Assembly (NCBI GenBank): GCA_023401925.1
Contig: JAEXDA010000004.1
Span: 62,001-126,000, forward strand
Length of the DNA: 64,000 nucleotides
Direction: 5' to 3'
Source: Bacillota bacterium
Lineage (GTDB): Bacteria; Bacillota; UBA4882; UBA8346
Numbering within the stretch: the stretch's first letter is position 1; each line of letters begins with the position of its first letter. Of the stretch, positions 34,791 to 44,437 are shown piece by piece. The position numbers and the translations under genes are program-made. The notes beneath the pieces were generated by a model. The model saw only the letters and a program-made list of their open reading frames with translations. It did not search any database and had not been told where the DNA came from.

Positions 34791-34945
34791 GGCCGATGGG
34801 CATGCTGTATACCTCCAAATGCCTGATTTCACCAAAAAATAACGGAAAGATCCGGAAAATATCAGCAGGAATTAGGGGCTTTGTCTAGAAATTCACTGTT
34901 GAAATCAGTTTATTAAGGCGCGTCAGCGCATTTGGTGAGGTAATG

Positions 34946-35131
34946 ATGGACAAACGGCCGAAGAAACCCATCCAGTTGCATTTGGAATTGCGGTTGGATT
35001 ATTTAAAAAATATTGATGCCTGCTGTGAATCTTCTATTTTTTACGAGTCGATGAGTCAAGCCTTGATGAGAGAATATACTCAGCCATCCAATCCGTATCC
35101 GGTATGGAACGACCTTAATGAAATGCGCTAG
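34946..35131 (+). CDS. Small protein of unknown function (61 aa)
   Basis: MDKRPKKPIQLHLELRLDYL begins a 61-aa charged protein with no membrane segment and two adjacent cysteines (DACCES). I do not recognise it. It is supported by GGTGAGG 5 nt before ATG 34946 and by its own hairpin terminator 14 nt after the stop. ATG 34943 is also possible. It lies between the TPM genes and the convergent ku gene. Confidence 0.65.
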   Translation: MDKRPKKPIQLHLELRLDYLKNIDACCESSIFYESMSQALMREYTQPSNPYPVWNDLNEMR

Positions 35132-35144
35132 AAGATACCACTTT

Positions 35145-35168
35145 TATCGGCAGAGAGCCGATTTTTTA
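35145..35168 (+). terminator. Terminator after the 61-aa gene
   Basis: ATCGGC-AGAGA-GCCGAT (35146-35162) is followed by a T run to 35167. It separates the small gene from the convergent ku gene. Confidence 0.85.
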
Positions 35169-35182
35169 TATCCCTTAGGGCC

Positions 35183-36007
35183 TTAGCCTGTTTTGGCCCG
35201 TCCTTTGCGTTTTTCTCCCGCCTGAACCGGTGGTTCTTTTTTTTCTGTTGCCTCAATGCTGGCCCGCAAGGCTTCCATAAGATCAATGATTTTACCGCTT
35301 TGACGTTCCTCGGTTTGCGCTACTTCTCCCCCGCCAATCTTAGCCTCGATCAATTGAAGTAAATCCTCCCGGTAACGGTTGGTATATTTAGCCGGTTCAA
35401 AATGGCTGGAGAGATTGGCAATAAGATTGTTGGCCATTTTGATTTCATTTTCGTGCAAGGAAGGTTCGTTTTGGACGCCATTCAAGGCAGCTGGGGAACG
35501 GATTTCATCCGGGTAAAAGATGGTTTCCATCATCAGGACGTTTTGGGCTACCCGCAGGACTGCCAAAGATTCCTTGGAACGGATGGTTACTTTGGCAATG
35601 GCGATTTTCCCCGTCTCCAGCATGGCTCGTTTTAACAACGCATAAGCTTTTTCCCCACCCCGGCTGGGTTCCAGAAAATAACTTTTTTCAAAATAAATCG
35701 GGTCAATTTCCTCCAGATCAACGAAATCTACAATATCGATGGTTTTGCCATTTCCATCCGGCAAGCGCTCAAAATCTTCCTCTTTTAAAATCACATATTG
35801 TCCTTTTTGAAATTCATAACCCCGGACAATCTCCTCCGGAGGAACTTCTACCCCGCAGGTGGGACAATGTTTTTCGTATCGAATGGGTGTTTTGCACTTT
35901 TCGTGGAGATAATTAAATTTTATCTCTTTTTTCTCGGTGGCTGTATAAAGGCCAACCGGAACATTAACCAGTCCGAAACTGATGGCGCCTTTCCATAAAG
36001 TACGCAA
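35183..36007 (-). CDS. ku: Non-homologous end joining protein Ku
   Basis: Ku forms a homodimeric ring on DNA ends and recruits LigD. TTG 36007 gives MRTLWKGAISFGLVNVPVGL, the canonical bacterial Ku start, with AGAGGTGATC correctly spaced; the longer GTG at 36016 overlaps that ribosome site. The 274-aa protein has CPTCGVEVPPEEIVRGYEF and a basic C-terminal tail (GEKRKGRAKTG) of the kind that binds DNA. No ligD is adjacent. In spore formers Ku often acts in germinating spores, which fits the sspH gene in this window. Confidence 0.96.
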   Translation of the reverse strand: MRTLWKGAISFGLVNVPVGLYTATEKKEIKFNYLHEKCKTPIRYEKHCPTCGVEVPPEEIVRGYEFQKGQYVILKEEDFERLPDGNGKTIDIVDFVDLEEIDPIYFEKSYFLEPSRGGEKAYALLKRAMLETGKIAIAKVTIRSKESLAVLRVAQNVLMMETIFYPDEIRSPAALNGVQNEPSLHENEIKMANNLIANLSSHFEPAKYTNRYREDLLQLIEAKIGGGEVAQTEERQSGKIIDLMEALRASIEATEKKEPPVQAGEKRKGRAKTG

Positions 36008-36054
36008 AAAGATCACCTCTCCCCCTCTAGTATATCCTGCAGGGAGGTGATTTT

Positions 36055-36183
36055 ATAAAACAAAAAACTATTTCGGATGATTTGGATTCAGCAGAGGTAT
36101 TGAGCTTACTTGGCCCAATTGATAGTATCAACACCTGTGCATCTATTGAACCCGTGTTAGCTGTGGGAAAAGATAGAATGTAG
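36055..36183 (+). other. Candidate 42-codon small ORF with ATA start
   Basis: AGGGAGGTGATTTT (36041-36054), an unusually strong ribosome site, is followed at once by ATA AAA and an open frame of 42 codons (KQKTISDDLDSAEVLSLLG near the start) ending at TAG 36181. There is no ATG, GTG or TTG at the expected distance. It may be a gene using a rare ATA start, a decayed gene, or chance. It lies divergently to ku, mirror-imaging ku's own ribosome site. Confidence 0.25.
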
Positions 36184-36220
36184 TATAATGAGAATAATTG
36201 ATAATATAAATGGAGCATTT

Positions 36221-38050
36221 ATGTTGGTGAGTTTCATTAAAAAGATTTTTTTTCATAACTTCTTATTTAAAATGAGTATCCGCAACCGGTTGATATTCTA
36301 TTTTATATTATCGGTCCTTATACCGACATTGATCATCTCGATTACCATATATATCAAATCTTCAAATATCATTACCAGCAAAACGGATCAGTTGATCGAG
36401 AAGAATCTGACAATTGCGGAAACCAGTATTTTGCAAAAATTCGAAACCGCTGATGATGTTGGGATTTTAATTTCATTTAATCCTAAACTGATGGAAGTAT
36501 TCGCTGCAGATAAACCGAAAAATACATTATTAATTATTGCCGAGATTACCACAATAAATGACATTCTTGAAGGATACTGCCTTTCGAACCTTTCTAATTT
36601 CACCAAAACCACCCTATTTCCTAAGATTTATCTGTTGGATCGAAGGGAGTATAAAAACTTTAAAGTTTCCGATAAAGTGTTTGATATCAGTGAGATTGAA
36701 AAGGAACCATGGTACCGGGAATTTTCTCATGGCATGTTTAAAGTTGTAGGGCTCAACCACACCAATACCTTTATGAAGACGATGGACAGTATCAAAGTTG
36801 CCAGGAAACTTTATGCCGTTAAACCATCGGGAACTGAATACTGCGGGTTATTAACCATTGATATCGAAACCGATTATTATAACGATATTTTGGAAAGTAT
36901 CAAAGCTTCTCCCCATAGCATGGTGTTTATTGTGGACGAAAAAGATCGGGTCATTCTGCGCACTAAAAACTATGGCGAGCGGAACCCGCCATTGCAAAAA
37001 AGTTGGATTAGTAAATATAAAACCAGTCGTTCTTATATTTCCTGGGTTGAAAGAATTCACGGATCTAAAATGCTGATCTCGGTTAAAAAAATCGATCAAG
37101 TAGGGTGGAAGATCATTTCTACCGCTCCACTTCGAGAATTGAACCATGAACTCACTTCGTTTAATCAACTGATGTATCTGGTTATTTTAGTTGCGGGAGC
37201 GCTATCACTGCTCATTGCCTTACTCCTGGCAACGGACATTGCCGGTCCGATTCGAAAGTTAGTCTCATCCATGTCCGATGTTAAGGGAGGTAATTTTGAA
37301 ATAAACCTTTCTTACAAACGAAATGATGAGTTCGCTTTGTTGATTCAACATTACAAGTCGATGATGAAAGAGATTAAAGAGCTAATTGAGAAATTATATG
37401 TCAGTGAATTAGCTAAACAGAAAGTAGAACTCAAAGCAAGGGAATACGAGTTAGAAGCTTTACAAGCCCAGATCAATCCGCATTTTCTTTATAACACTTT
37501 GGATTCAGTCAATTGGCTGGCACTTAAGTATAAAGCGGAAGACATCAGCATTATGGTTAAAAGTTTATCGAACTTTTTTCGATACAGCCTGAATAAAGGA
37601 AAATCCCAAATCACACTGGAAGAAGAGAAAAAACAGATCGAGAGTTACCTGATGATTCAGCGAATCCGTTTTAAAGAAAAGCTGGACTTTACGATCGATT
37701 TTGCTCCCGAAATTTTGAAATGCAAAACGATTAAGCTTATTCTGCAACCCATTGTGGAAAATGCTATTATCCATGGAATTGAAAAATGTCCGGGGGAAGG
37801 GTTTATTGAAATTGTAGGGACTCTGGTCGATAATCACGTTGGAATCACAATTTCCAATAATGGAGTAGGGGCCGATATTTCTGAATTGAATCGAATTGTG
37901 ACAGGTGAGTGCGGGAGTGAAAACTCTTTTGGAATTATCAATGTCAATGAACGGATCAAACAATTCTTTGGGGACGAATATGGCTTAAGTTACCTCCCCA
38001 ATCAAACCGGAGGAGTTATAGCCCTGATCAAATTGCCGTTTAAACGATAG
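36221..38050 (+). CDS. YesM-type sensor histidine kinase
   Basis: A 609-aa membrane kinase. Helix 1 spans ~22-46, an extracellular double-Cache-like sensor ~50-315, and helix 2 ~318-338. A HAMP domain (IAGPIRKLVSSMSDVKGGNF) follows, then the His_kinase domain with His421 in AQINPHFLYNTLDSVNWLA and a HATPase with LQPIVENAIIHGIEK. ATG 36221 has GGAG 5 nt upstream, and a TATAAT at 36184-36189 makes the frame start at 36188 unlikely. It pairs with the YesN-type regulator next door and probably senses extracellular sugar through the nearby binding protein. Confidence 0.94.
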   Translation: MLVSFIKKIFFHNFLFKMSIRNRLIFYFILSVLIPTLIISITIYIKSSNIITSKTDQLIEKNLTIAETSILQKFETADDVGILISFNPKLMEVFAADKPKNTLLIIAEITTINDILEGYCLSNLSNFTKTTLFPKIYLLDRREYKNFKVSDKVFDISEIEKEPWYREFSHGMFKVVGLNHTNTFMKTMDSIKVARKLYAVKPSGTEYCGLLTIDIETDYYNDILESIKASPHSMVFIVDEKDRVILRTKNYGERNPPLQKSWISKYKTSRSYISWVERIHGSKMLISVKKIDQVGWKIISTAPLRELNHELTSFNQLMYLVILVAGALSLLIALLLATDIAGPIRKLVSSMSDVKGGNFEINLSYKRNDEFALLIQHYKSMMKEIKELIEKLYVSELAKQKVELKAREYELEALQAQINPHFLYNTLDSVNWLALKYKAEDISIMVKSLSNFFRYSLNKGKSQITLEEEKKQIESYLMIQRIRFKEKLDFTIDFAPEILKCKTIKLILQPIVENAIIHGIEKCPGEGFIEIVGTLVDNHVGITISNNGVGADISELNRIVTGECGSENSFGIINVNERIKQFFGDEYGLSYLPNQTGGVIALIKLPFKR

Positions 38051-38128
38051 TAGACGTTGTACTTTTTAATTTAAGTGTATTAAAAAAGTCTGTGGAATAG
38101 AATTATCGGTTTCTGGAGGAGAATGCTC

Positions 38129-39760
38129 ATGTTCACCATGGTCCTGGCGGATGACGAATATCTGGTTCGGGAAGGTTTGCGGAGGATTATTGATTGGGAA
38201 CAATATGGTATAAAAATAATCGCTGAAGCAACCAATGGTCAGGAGGCGGTTGATCTTTGCCTGCAACTCGAACCGGACATATTATTTACGGATATCCGGA
38301 TGCCGTTTTTAGATGGTTTGGAAGCCTCCACAATACTGAAGGAACGGGGGAAAGAAGTCAAAATCATCGTTTTCAGCGGTATTCAGGACTTTGGTTACGC
38401 CAAATCGGCTTTAGGCATTAATGCTGAAGGATATATTTTAAAACCCCTGGATGTAACGGAACTAATCCAGGTGCTGATGAAAGTGGTCACGAAAATCACT
38501 AATGAAAGAAACTTGGCCGAAAAAATCAATACGCTGCGAATCCAACTAAAAGAACACTTCAATGCCGCCCGGGAACAGTTTTTGCGCTATTTGATCTTGG
38601 GTACTTTTAAGAAGGAAACAGAAGTTTTAGCAAAACTGGAGTATTTCAAAAATCCATTTCAAACCGGTGAGCCGATTGTAGTAGCGGTTTTACAAATTGA
38701 TGATTACCTTAAAACCACTGTCAATTATCCGGAGGAAGAAAAACAACTGCTTGGTTTCTCCATTACCAGTGTGGTGGAAGAGCTGATTGGTAATTATTCG
38801 CAAGGGATATGCATTCAGATGACGGATCATCATTATGCCATGATCCTAAATCTTAAAACAGATACTTCCTTAGAAGCGGAAACCGATATTTATAGCGAAA
38901 TTGTCAAATCGATCGGTAATTATTTACAGATATCGGTTTCGTTGGGGGTTGGCCGTAAGGTGGAACAGGTCCTTCAAATTAATTCAGCGTATAAAGATGC
39001 ATTGAACGCATTGGATTTCAAGTTTTACACCGGTAAAGGCTCTATTATCCACAGCACGGATATTAGGATTTCGGGATTGAATTTAGAGCAAGCAAGTCTA
39101 AAGGACCTTGATTTTTACGAAAAACAGAATCAACTTGTCAGTCTGATTAAACTGGGAAACATCAAAGAAACAGAGCAAGCGGTTGGGGATTTGTTTGAGA
39201 GTTTCCGGCAGGATCAGAAATTTACCATCGAATATGTGCAAAGGATTTGTGCAGAATATGTCTTTTTTGTTTCCCGGACGTTTTATGAAATCGGGGTGGA
39301 TTTCGGTGATATAACCACCAAACGTCCAGCTGTTTTGGATGCTATTGATCAAACGGAAAGTATTTTTGAATTGGAGCAACAAATGCGGGAATTATTGATG
39401 ACAATGGCCTCGTATTTTTCCAGAAAATATGCCCAAAAAAACATCAAAGTGATTATGGATATCAAAAAAATAATTGATGAGCAATACATGGAAGATATCA
39501 GTGTCAATACCATCGCGGAAACAGTTTTTCTTTCGCCAAATTATATTAGTTCCCTCTTTAAACGTGAAACCGGCCAAACCATCACCGATTATCTGACTCA
39601 AAAGCGGATGGAGGTCGCCAAGGAACTTTTGAAAAATACGGATTATAAAATTTTGGATGTTGCCAATCAAGTAGGCTTTCAAGATCCATCGTATTTCAGC
39701 AAAGTCTTCAAAAAATATACCGGTGTTCATCCGCAACAATATCGAACCATTGGCAACTAA
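38129..39760 (+). CDS. YesN-type response regulator with AraC DNA-binding domain
   Basis: A 543-aa regulator: receiver domain (residues 1-120, phospho-acceptor Asp55 in LFTDIRMP), a ~300-aa middle region, and a C-terminal AraC/XylS pair of HTH motifs (VNTIAETVFLSPNYISSLFK and ILDVANQVGFQDPSYFSKVF). GGAGGAG is 7 nt from ATG 38129, better than ATG 38123. It lies 78 nt after the kinase gene. The likely target is the promoter of the adjacent ABC transporter operon at 40027. Confidence 0.95.
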   Translation: MFTMVLADDEYLVREGLRRIIDWEQYGIKIIAEATNGQEAVDLCLQLEPDILFTDIRMPFLDGLEASTILKERGKEVKIIVFSGIQDFGYAKSALGINAEGYILKPLDVTELIQVLMKVVTKITNERNLAEKINTLRIQLKEHFNAAREQFLRYLILGTFKKETEVLAKLEYFKNPFQTGEPIVVAVLQIDDYLKTTVNYPEEEKQLLGFSITSVVEELIGNYSQGICIQMTDHHYAMILNLKTDTSLEAETDIYSEIVKSIGNYLQISVSLGVGRKVEQVLQINSAYKDALNALDFKFYTGKGSIIHSTDIRISGLNLEQASLKDLDFYEKQNQLVSLIKLGNIKETEQAVGDLFESFRQDQKFTIEYVQRICAEYVFFVSRTFYEIGVDFGDITTKRPAVLDAIDQTESIFELEQQMRELLMTMASYFSRKYAQKNIKVIMDIKKIIDEQYMEDISVNTIAETVFLSPNYISSLFKRETGQTITDYLTQKRMEVAKELLKNTDYKILDVANQVGFQDPSYFSKVFKKYTGVHPQQYRTIGN

Positions 39761-40026
39761 TTGGTATATCAAACTTACCCCGGTTTTTCTTCCCCGACTT
39801 CGTTTGTTCCTTCAAACGTTGCAACCAAGAAATGATCATTCCTGTAATAAATTCTTTTTGCCCTTTGGTAAGTATTGCATTAAGTTTTTTTCAATTTGGT
39901 ACGAAACCAATAGAATTTTCCGGTTCACGATAGTTAATTCCATTTTGTTTTTTAAGTATCAAATTTATAATGATAATCAAGAAATATATTTACTGTTTTG
40001 TCATATTCACTTAACAGGAGGCTTAT

Positions 40027-41385
40027 ATGAAAAGAAAGTTTTTAAAGGGATTGATGATTGGTGTTTGCTTGGCGCTATTTTTAACCTGGTCAACCGGATT
40101 TGGTAAAATTGAAGCCAAAACAGTGAAGTTGGATACGATTCAACTCTGGACCAATAATAGCGCTACCAAAGCGGAAGATGAAAAGATGGTAGCCGATTTT
40201 AACAATGGAGCGGGCAAGAACAAGGGGATTAAGATAGACTACCGCATCTATGGCGGCGATTATAACAATGTTTTGAATATCGCGGCAGCCGCCAATGAGG
40301 CCCCTCATCTTTTTAAATTGCAGCAAGGGAGTATTGGTCAATTTATCAAAGTAGGCTGGGTGATACCCATCGAGACGATGCCAGGAGGAAAGGGTTTTTT
40401 GCAGAAGTATCGCGGTTATTTACAGCCCGGTTATAATCTGTTTAACGGAAAGACGTATTCGGTGCCCATTGCAGTTAGCACTTTAGGGGTAGCTTATAAT
40501 AAGGATCTGCTTAAAAGGAACGGCTTTACCAAACCCCCAGCTACTTGGAATGAATTGCGGGAAATGGCTAAAGTTATCACCAAGAATGGCGAAGGGAAAG
40601 AATTTGGAATCATTGAAGGGTTAAAGAGCACCGGAATAGTGAGTGCTAATGGGTTGTGGCATTATGCTTCATCCGTGGGACATTCTCAATTTAATCAAAA
40701 AACCGGCCGTTTTGATTATGAATCCCAGAAGCCGATGTTACAACTTTGGGCTGATTTAAAGGCAGACGGCAGCTGGTTTCCGGGAATTGAAAGTCTAAGC
40801 AATGATCAAGCCAGAGCTCAATTTGCCGAGGGGAATATCGGCTTCAAATTATCGGCCAGTTGGGATCCGGCTGTTTGGGCGGACCAGTTTCCCACCAAAA
40901 TGAATTGGGGTATCTGCAGGCCGGTCGAAAATCTTAAAAACCGGTATCGCGATTATGCCTATCAAACATTCTCGGTATTTTTAGGTTCAAAAGCGAAAGA
41001 ACTACCCGGAAAGTCGATGGAAATATTAAAACTATTCTCTTCGGATGCAATGATAGTCAATTTATATGAATCCGGCAAACAGATTCCTTATAAACCCGAA
41101 CTCCTTAAAATGAGTAAAGTCCATCCTACCATGAAGAATTTCGCGGATTTCGCCGATTTGAGTTCAACATACCGATATCCAATGAGTCCCAAAGCTTATC
41201 TTAAGGTTGAGGGTGAAACCGAGGAAGTCGTGGTTACTAAGGTTATCCTGGGCTACATGAGTCCGGAGCAAGCCGTAGCCGACCTGGATATACGATATAA
41301 TGAAGCTTTGGACCGGGCTGTCAAAGAAGGGTTGGATATATCGCTATATATTGATGAGACCGATTTGAAATTTAAAGAGAAATAA
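40027..41385 (+). CDS. Sugar ABC transporter, substrate-binding protein 2
   Basis: A 452-aa family 1 extracellular solute-binding protein. It starts with a signal peptide (KFLKGLMIGVCLALFLTWST) but has no lipobox; cleavage after IEA is plausible, so membrane attachment is unclear, which is unusual for a Gram-positive binding protein. Core features include GVAYNKDLLKRNGFTKPPAT and NIGFKLSASWDPAVW. AGGAGG precedes ATG 40027. The 266-nt upstream gap holds a TATAAT at 39966-39971 with a poor -35, consistent with activation by the AraC-type regulator. Confidence 0.9.
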   Translation: MKRKFLKGLMIGVCLALFLTWSTGFGKIEAKTVKLDTIQLWTNNSATKAEDEKMVADFNNGAGKNKGIKIDYRIYGGDYNNVLNIAAAANEAPHLFKLQQGSIGQFIKVGWVIPIETMPGGKGFLQKYRGYLQPGYNLFNGKTYSVPIAVSTLGVAYNKDLLKRNGFTKPPATWNELREMAKVITKNGEGKEFGIIEGLKSTGIVSANGLWHYASSVGHSQFNQKTGRFDYESQKPMLQLWADLKADGSWFPGIESLSNDQARAQFAEGNIGFKLSASWDPAVWADQFPTKMNWGICRPVENLKNRYRDYAYQTFSVFLGSKAKELPGKSMEILKLFSSDAMIVNLYESGKQIPYKPELLKMSKVHPTMKNFADFADLSSTYRYPMSPKAYLKVEGETEEVVVTKVILGYMSPEQAVADLDIRYNEALDRAVKEGLDISLYIDETDLKFKEK

Positions 41386-41427
41386 CCCAGCTTGGCTTTT
41401 TAGAAAAGTTGCGGAGAAACTGCGCGA

Positions 41428-41458
41428 AACCCTGTCTGAAAGTGCTTCGGACAGGGTT
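41428..41458 (+). other. Intercistronic hairpin between binding protein and permeases
   Basis: AACCCTGTC (41428-41436) pairs with GACAGGGTT (41450-41458), with an inner GAA/TTC extension. No T run follows. Such stems between a binding-protein gene and its permeases commonly stabilise the upstream mRNA, so more binding protein than permease is made. Confidence 0.6.
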
Positions 41459-41585
41459 CATTCATAGATGAGCGCCAGACATCAATAGAAGTTTTGCTCA
41501 GTAAACTGAGTCATTATTTAAAAAGCACAAAGGATGGTCGAAAAGGGTCAATCAGTTTTTATATGACCGGAAAGGTGGTCTTGAA

Positions 41586-42557
41586 ATGGAATTGAATGTT
41601 GTCGGTTTGGATGATCAAAACTCCCGGGGAAATCTTTGGGCATTCCTTAAAAGAGTTCTCAAGAAAGATGATAATTTACCGGCTTATTTAATGATAACTC
41701 CAATGCTGATCGGTTTTTTGCTGTTTACGATTTACCCGATTATCTACGTTATCCGGTGGTCATTTTATGATTACGACGGTTTTTCGAGTGCGCTTTTTAT
41801 CGGAATCAATAACTTTGTCAGATTGTTTTGCCGGGACGGCAACTACTGGAATTCGGTGTTGAACACCTTTATCGTGACGATTGGCAAAATGGCTCTAGAA
41901 ATACCAATTTCCCTGATCCTGGCGGTGTTATTAAACACCAAGACCAAAATAAACACATTTTTTAGAACGGCTTTTTTTATGCCGACCATTATTAGTATGG
42001 CGATTGTAGGTTTAATTTTTTCGATCCTTTTTGGTTCGTACAACGGGATTGTGAATACGCTATTGATTCAAACCGGTGTTACCGTTACCAAGATTGGTTG
42101 GTTTGGAGACCGCTGGTTGGCGATGGTGGTATTAATTTTGGCTGCGGTGTGGAGTCATTTTGGGATCACGATGGTATTTTTTCTCATGGGATTGCAGAGC
42201 GTTCCAAAAGAGTTGTACGAGTGCGCCGATATTGACGGCGCCGGTAAAATCCAGCAATTTTTCAGTGTTACTTTGCCGATGCTCAAGCCGATCCTACAAA
42301 TTGTAATGATGTTGGAGTTAGTGGAGGGCTTGAAAATGTCCGATTTAGCGCTGGTCCTAACCAATGGACAACCCGGCGGCCAAACCGAAGTGATGATGAC
42401 CTTTATTTATAAGTACTTTTTTCCAACCGATGCCATGTCCGGCGGACTGGCTCAATATGGTTATGCATCGGCTTTGGCCACAGTGACCGCAATTATTGTC
42501 GGCATCATCACGATGATCTATCTGAAATCATCGCAAAAAATGAAAGATATTGATTAA
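41586..42557 (+). CDS. Sugar ABC transporter permease (MalF-type), second locus
   Basis: A 323-aa permease with an N-terminal ~35-residue cytoplasmic stretch, six predicted helices and the EAA loop (YECADIDGAGKIQQFFSVTLP is centred near residue 220, given here to its last residues). AAGGTGG precedes ATG 41586. The end LKSSQKMKDID is charged. It lies 12 nt before its partner permease. Confidence 0.9.
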   Translation: MELNVVGLDDQNSRGNLWAFLKRVLKKDDNLPAYLMITPMLIGFLLFTIYPIIYVIRWSFYDYDGFSSALFIGINNFVRLFCRDGNYWNSVLNTFIVTIGKMALEIPISLILAVLLNTKTKINTFFRTAFFMPTIISMAIVGLIFSILFGSYNGIVNTLLIQTGVTVTKIGWFGDRWLAMVVLILAAVWSHFGITMVFFLMGLQSVPKELYECADIDGAGKIQQFFSVTLPMLKPILQIVMMLELVEGLKMSDLALVLTNGQPGGQTEVMMTFIYKYFFPTDAMSGGLAQYGYASALATVTAIIVGIITMIYLKSSQKMKDID

Positions 42558-42569
42558 GGATGTGAGACC

Positions 42570-43418
42570 ATGACAGGAGTTTCCAAGAATCTATTAAAGA
42601 GCTTGATTTTTCTGATTTTGCTTGGAATCACCATTGTAAGCATTTTTCCCATTATCTATATTATCTTGGCATCCTTTAAAACCAATGCTGAGATCCTAAC
42701 TTCCGGAGCCAATATTTTTCCCCAAGAGTTCTTGTCTGAAAATTATGTTAAGGCTTGGAATCTGGGAAATTTCAACCGCTACACCTGGAACAGCATGTAT
42801 ATGTCTTTTTTTATTGTGATCGGTTCGATTATCACAGCTACCGAATTGGCTTATGTTTTTGACCGGGGAGTTTTTGTGGGCAAAAAATTTATTTTGGGAT
42901 TATTATTGTCGACCATGTTTATCTCCTTGGGTACCTCCAGTTTGTTTCCCCAACTTCAGGTGGCCAAGGTTTTTGGATTGTACACCTCGTTGTGGGGAGT
43001 CATTCTGATCCGGGTTCTCGGAATCAACGTAACGCTGTTTTTTATCGCCAAAGGCTATCTGGCGACCATTTCCAAAGAGATCGATGAAGCGGCGAAAATT
43101 GACGGCTGCGGTTTCATCAAAATTTATTGGAATGTCATTTTGCCAGTGTTAAAGCCCTTAGTTGCCACTATTGGTTTATTGTCTTTTCGGGGAGCCTGGA
43201 ACGATTATTTACTGCCATTAGTGTTTACAATGGCCCATCCCGAACGTTCACCCTTAATTGTAGGGGTGATCAGTCTGATGTCAACCGGTGAAGCCGCTTC
43301 TTCATGGAACTTGATGTTGGCGGCCACCTCGATCGCTTTAATTCCCATGATGATGGTATATTTATTCCTTAACAAATACTTTATCTCCGGTTTAATGAGC
43401 GGCGCAGTCAAAGGTTAA
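42570..43418 (+). CDS. Sugar ABC transporter permease (MalG-type), second locus
   Basis: A 282-aa permease with six helices, EAA loop IDEAAKIDGCGFIKIYWNVI and the typical MalG-group end FISGLMSGAVKG. It starts at ATG 42570. As in the first sugar locus no ATPase gene is present, so a shared ATPase elsewhere is expected. Confidence 0.93.
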   Translation: MTGVSKNLLKSLIFLILLGITIVSIFPIIYIILASFKTNAEILTSGANIFPQEFLSENYVKAWNLGNFNRYTWNSMYMSFFIVIGSIITATELAYVFDRGVFVGKKFILGLLLSTMFISLGTSSLFPQLQVAKVFGLYTSLWGVILIRVLGINVTLFFIAKGYLATISKEIDEAAKIDGCGFIKIYWNVILPVLKPLVATIGLLSFRGAWNDYLLPLVFTMAHPERSPLIVGVISLMSTGEAASSWNLMLAATSIALIPMMMVYLFLNKYFISGLMSGAVKG

Positions 43419-43448
43419 AGATTCAACAATACATAGGAGTGTAAAAAC

Positions 43449-44420
43449 ATGCTTCAATCAAGTCCAGTCATAAAACGCTATGCTGGAAACCCAATTCTGG
43501 CGGCAAAAAATATTCCTTTCGAGTCCAATCTGGTTTTTAATGCCGGCGTTACCAAATATCAAGGCAAATACGTCATGTTATTCCGGAATGATTATGGCTA
43601 TTCGGGTGGAAACAATTTCAAAGGCACCAATATTGGGGTGGCCTATAGTGATGATGGGGTTAAATGGAACGTTCAAAATAGGCCGTGCTTTGATTTAAAA
43701 AATGACGAAATTTTGCGGGCCTATGATCCCCGCTTGACAGTAATCGAAGGAAAATGCTACGTCTGTTTTGCGGTCGATACCCGGCATGGATTGCGGGGCG
43801 GCATCGCTGTAACCGAAAACTTTGAAAAATTTGAAATCCTTAGCATGTCGGTGCCGGATAACCGGAATATGGCTCTTTTCCCGGAAAAAATCGACGGCAA
43901 ATACCTTCGCTTGGAACGGCCTTTTCCGGTCTACAGCAGGGGTGGCAAAGATCGTTTTGATGCCTGGATCACGGATTCCCCGGATCTGAAGTATTGGGGG
44001 AATTCCCAGCTGTTATTGACGGTGGAACAGGTACCCTACGCCAATGACAAGATCGGACCGGCGGCGCCCCCCGTAAAAACTCCCTACGGATGGCTGACCA
44101 CCTTTCATGCGGTGGATATTGACCGGAACCGGGGCAAAAATGGCTGGGAGGATTGCTGGCAGAAAAGATATACTGCCGGAATTATGCTGCTGGACTTGAA
44201 TGACCCCGCTAAAGTTGTTGGAATGTCGAAAGAACCATTGCTGGTGGCCGAGACACCCTATGAGCGGGATGGATTCCGAAATGATGTGATCTTCCCGGGA
44301 GGGATGATTTTGGAAGACTCCGGTGAAGTGAAGATTTATTACGGCGCCGCCGATACGGTGGAATGTTTGGCAACGGCCTGGGTAGATGATTTAATTAGGC
44401 TGTGCAATCAACCCAAATAA
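43449..44420 (+). CDS. GH130 family phosphorylase/glycosidase
   Basis: A 323-aa five-bladed beta-propeller enzyme of family GH130, mostly phosphorylases acting on beta-mannosides. The predicted catalytic acid is Asp93 in LRAYDPRLT, and GVAYSDDGVKWN and FPGGMILEDSGEVKIYYGAAD are typical blade motifs. It begins at ATG 43449 with TAGGAG upstream. Directly following the permeases, it should split the imported oligosaccharide in the cytoplasm to a sugar 1-phosphate. The exact linkage and sugar are not determinable. Confidence 0.9.
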   Translation: MLQSSPVIKRYAGNPILAAKNIPFESNLVFNAGVTKYQGKYVMLFRNDYGYSGGNNFKGTNIGVAYSDDGVKWNVQNRPCFDLKNDEILRAYDPRLTVIEGKCYVCFAVDTRHGLRGGIAVTENFEKFEILSMSVPDNRNMALFPEKIDGKYLRLERPFPVYSRGGKDRFDAWITDSPDLKYWGNSQLLLTVEQVPYANDKIGPAAPPVKTPYGWLTTFHAVDIDRNRGKNGWEDCWQKRYTAGIMLLDLNDPAKVVGMSKEPLLVAETPYERDGFRNDVIFPGGMILEDSGEVKIYYGAADTVECLATAWVDDLIRLCNQPK

Positions 44421-44437
44421 CTTAAAGGGGTATGATA

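Noticed and set aside
39801..39818. CGTTTG...CAAACG hairpin after the YesN-type gene
   Set aside because: The stem is only six base pairs and lacks a T run. It could equally be an operator half-site pair, with nothing to decide.
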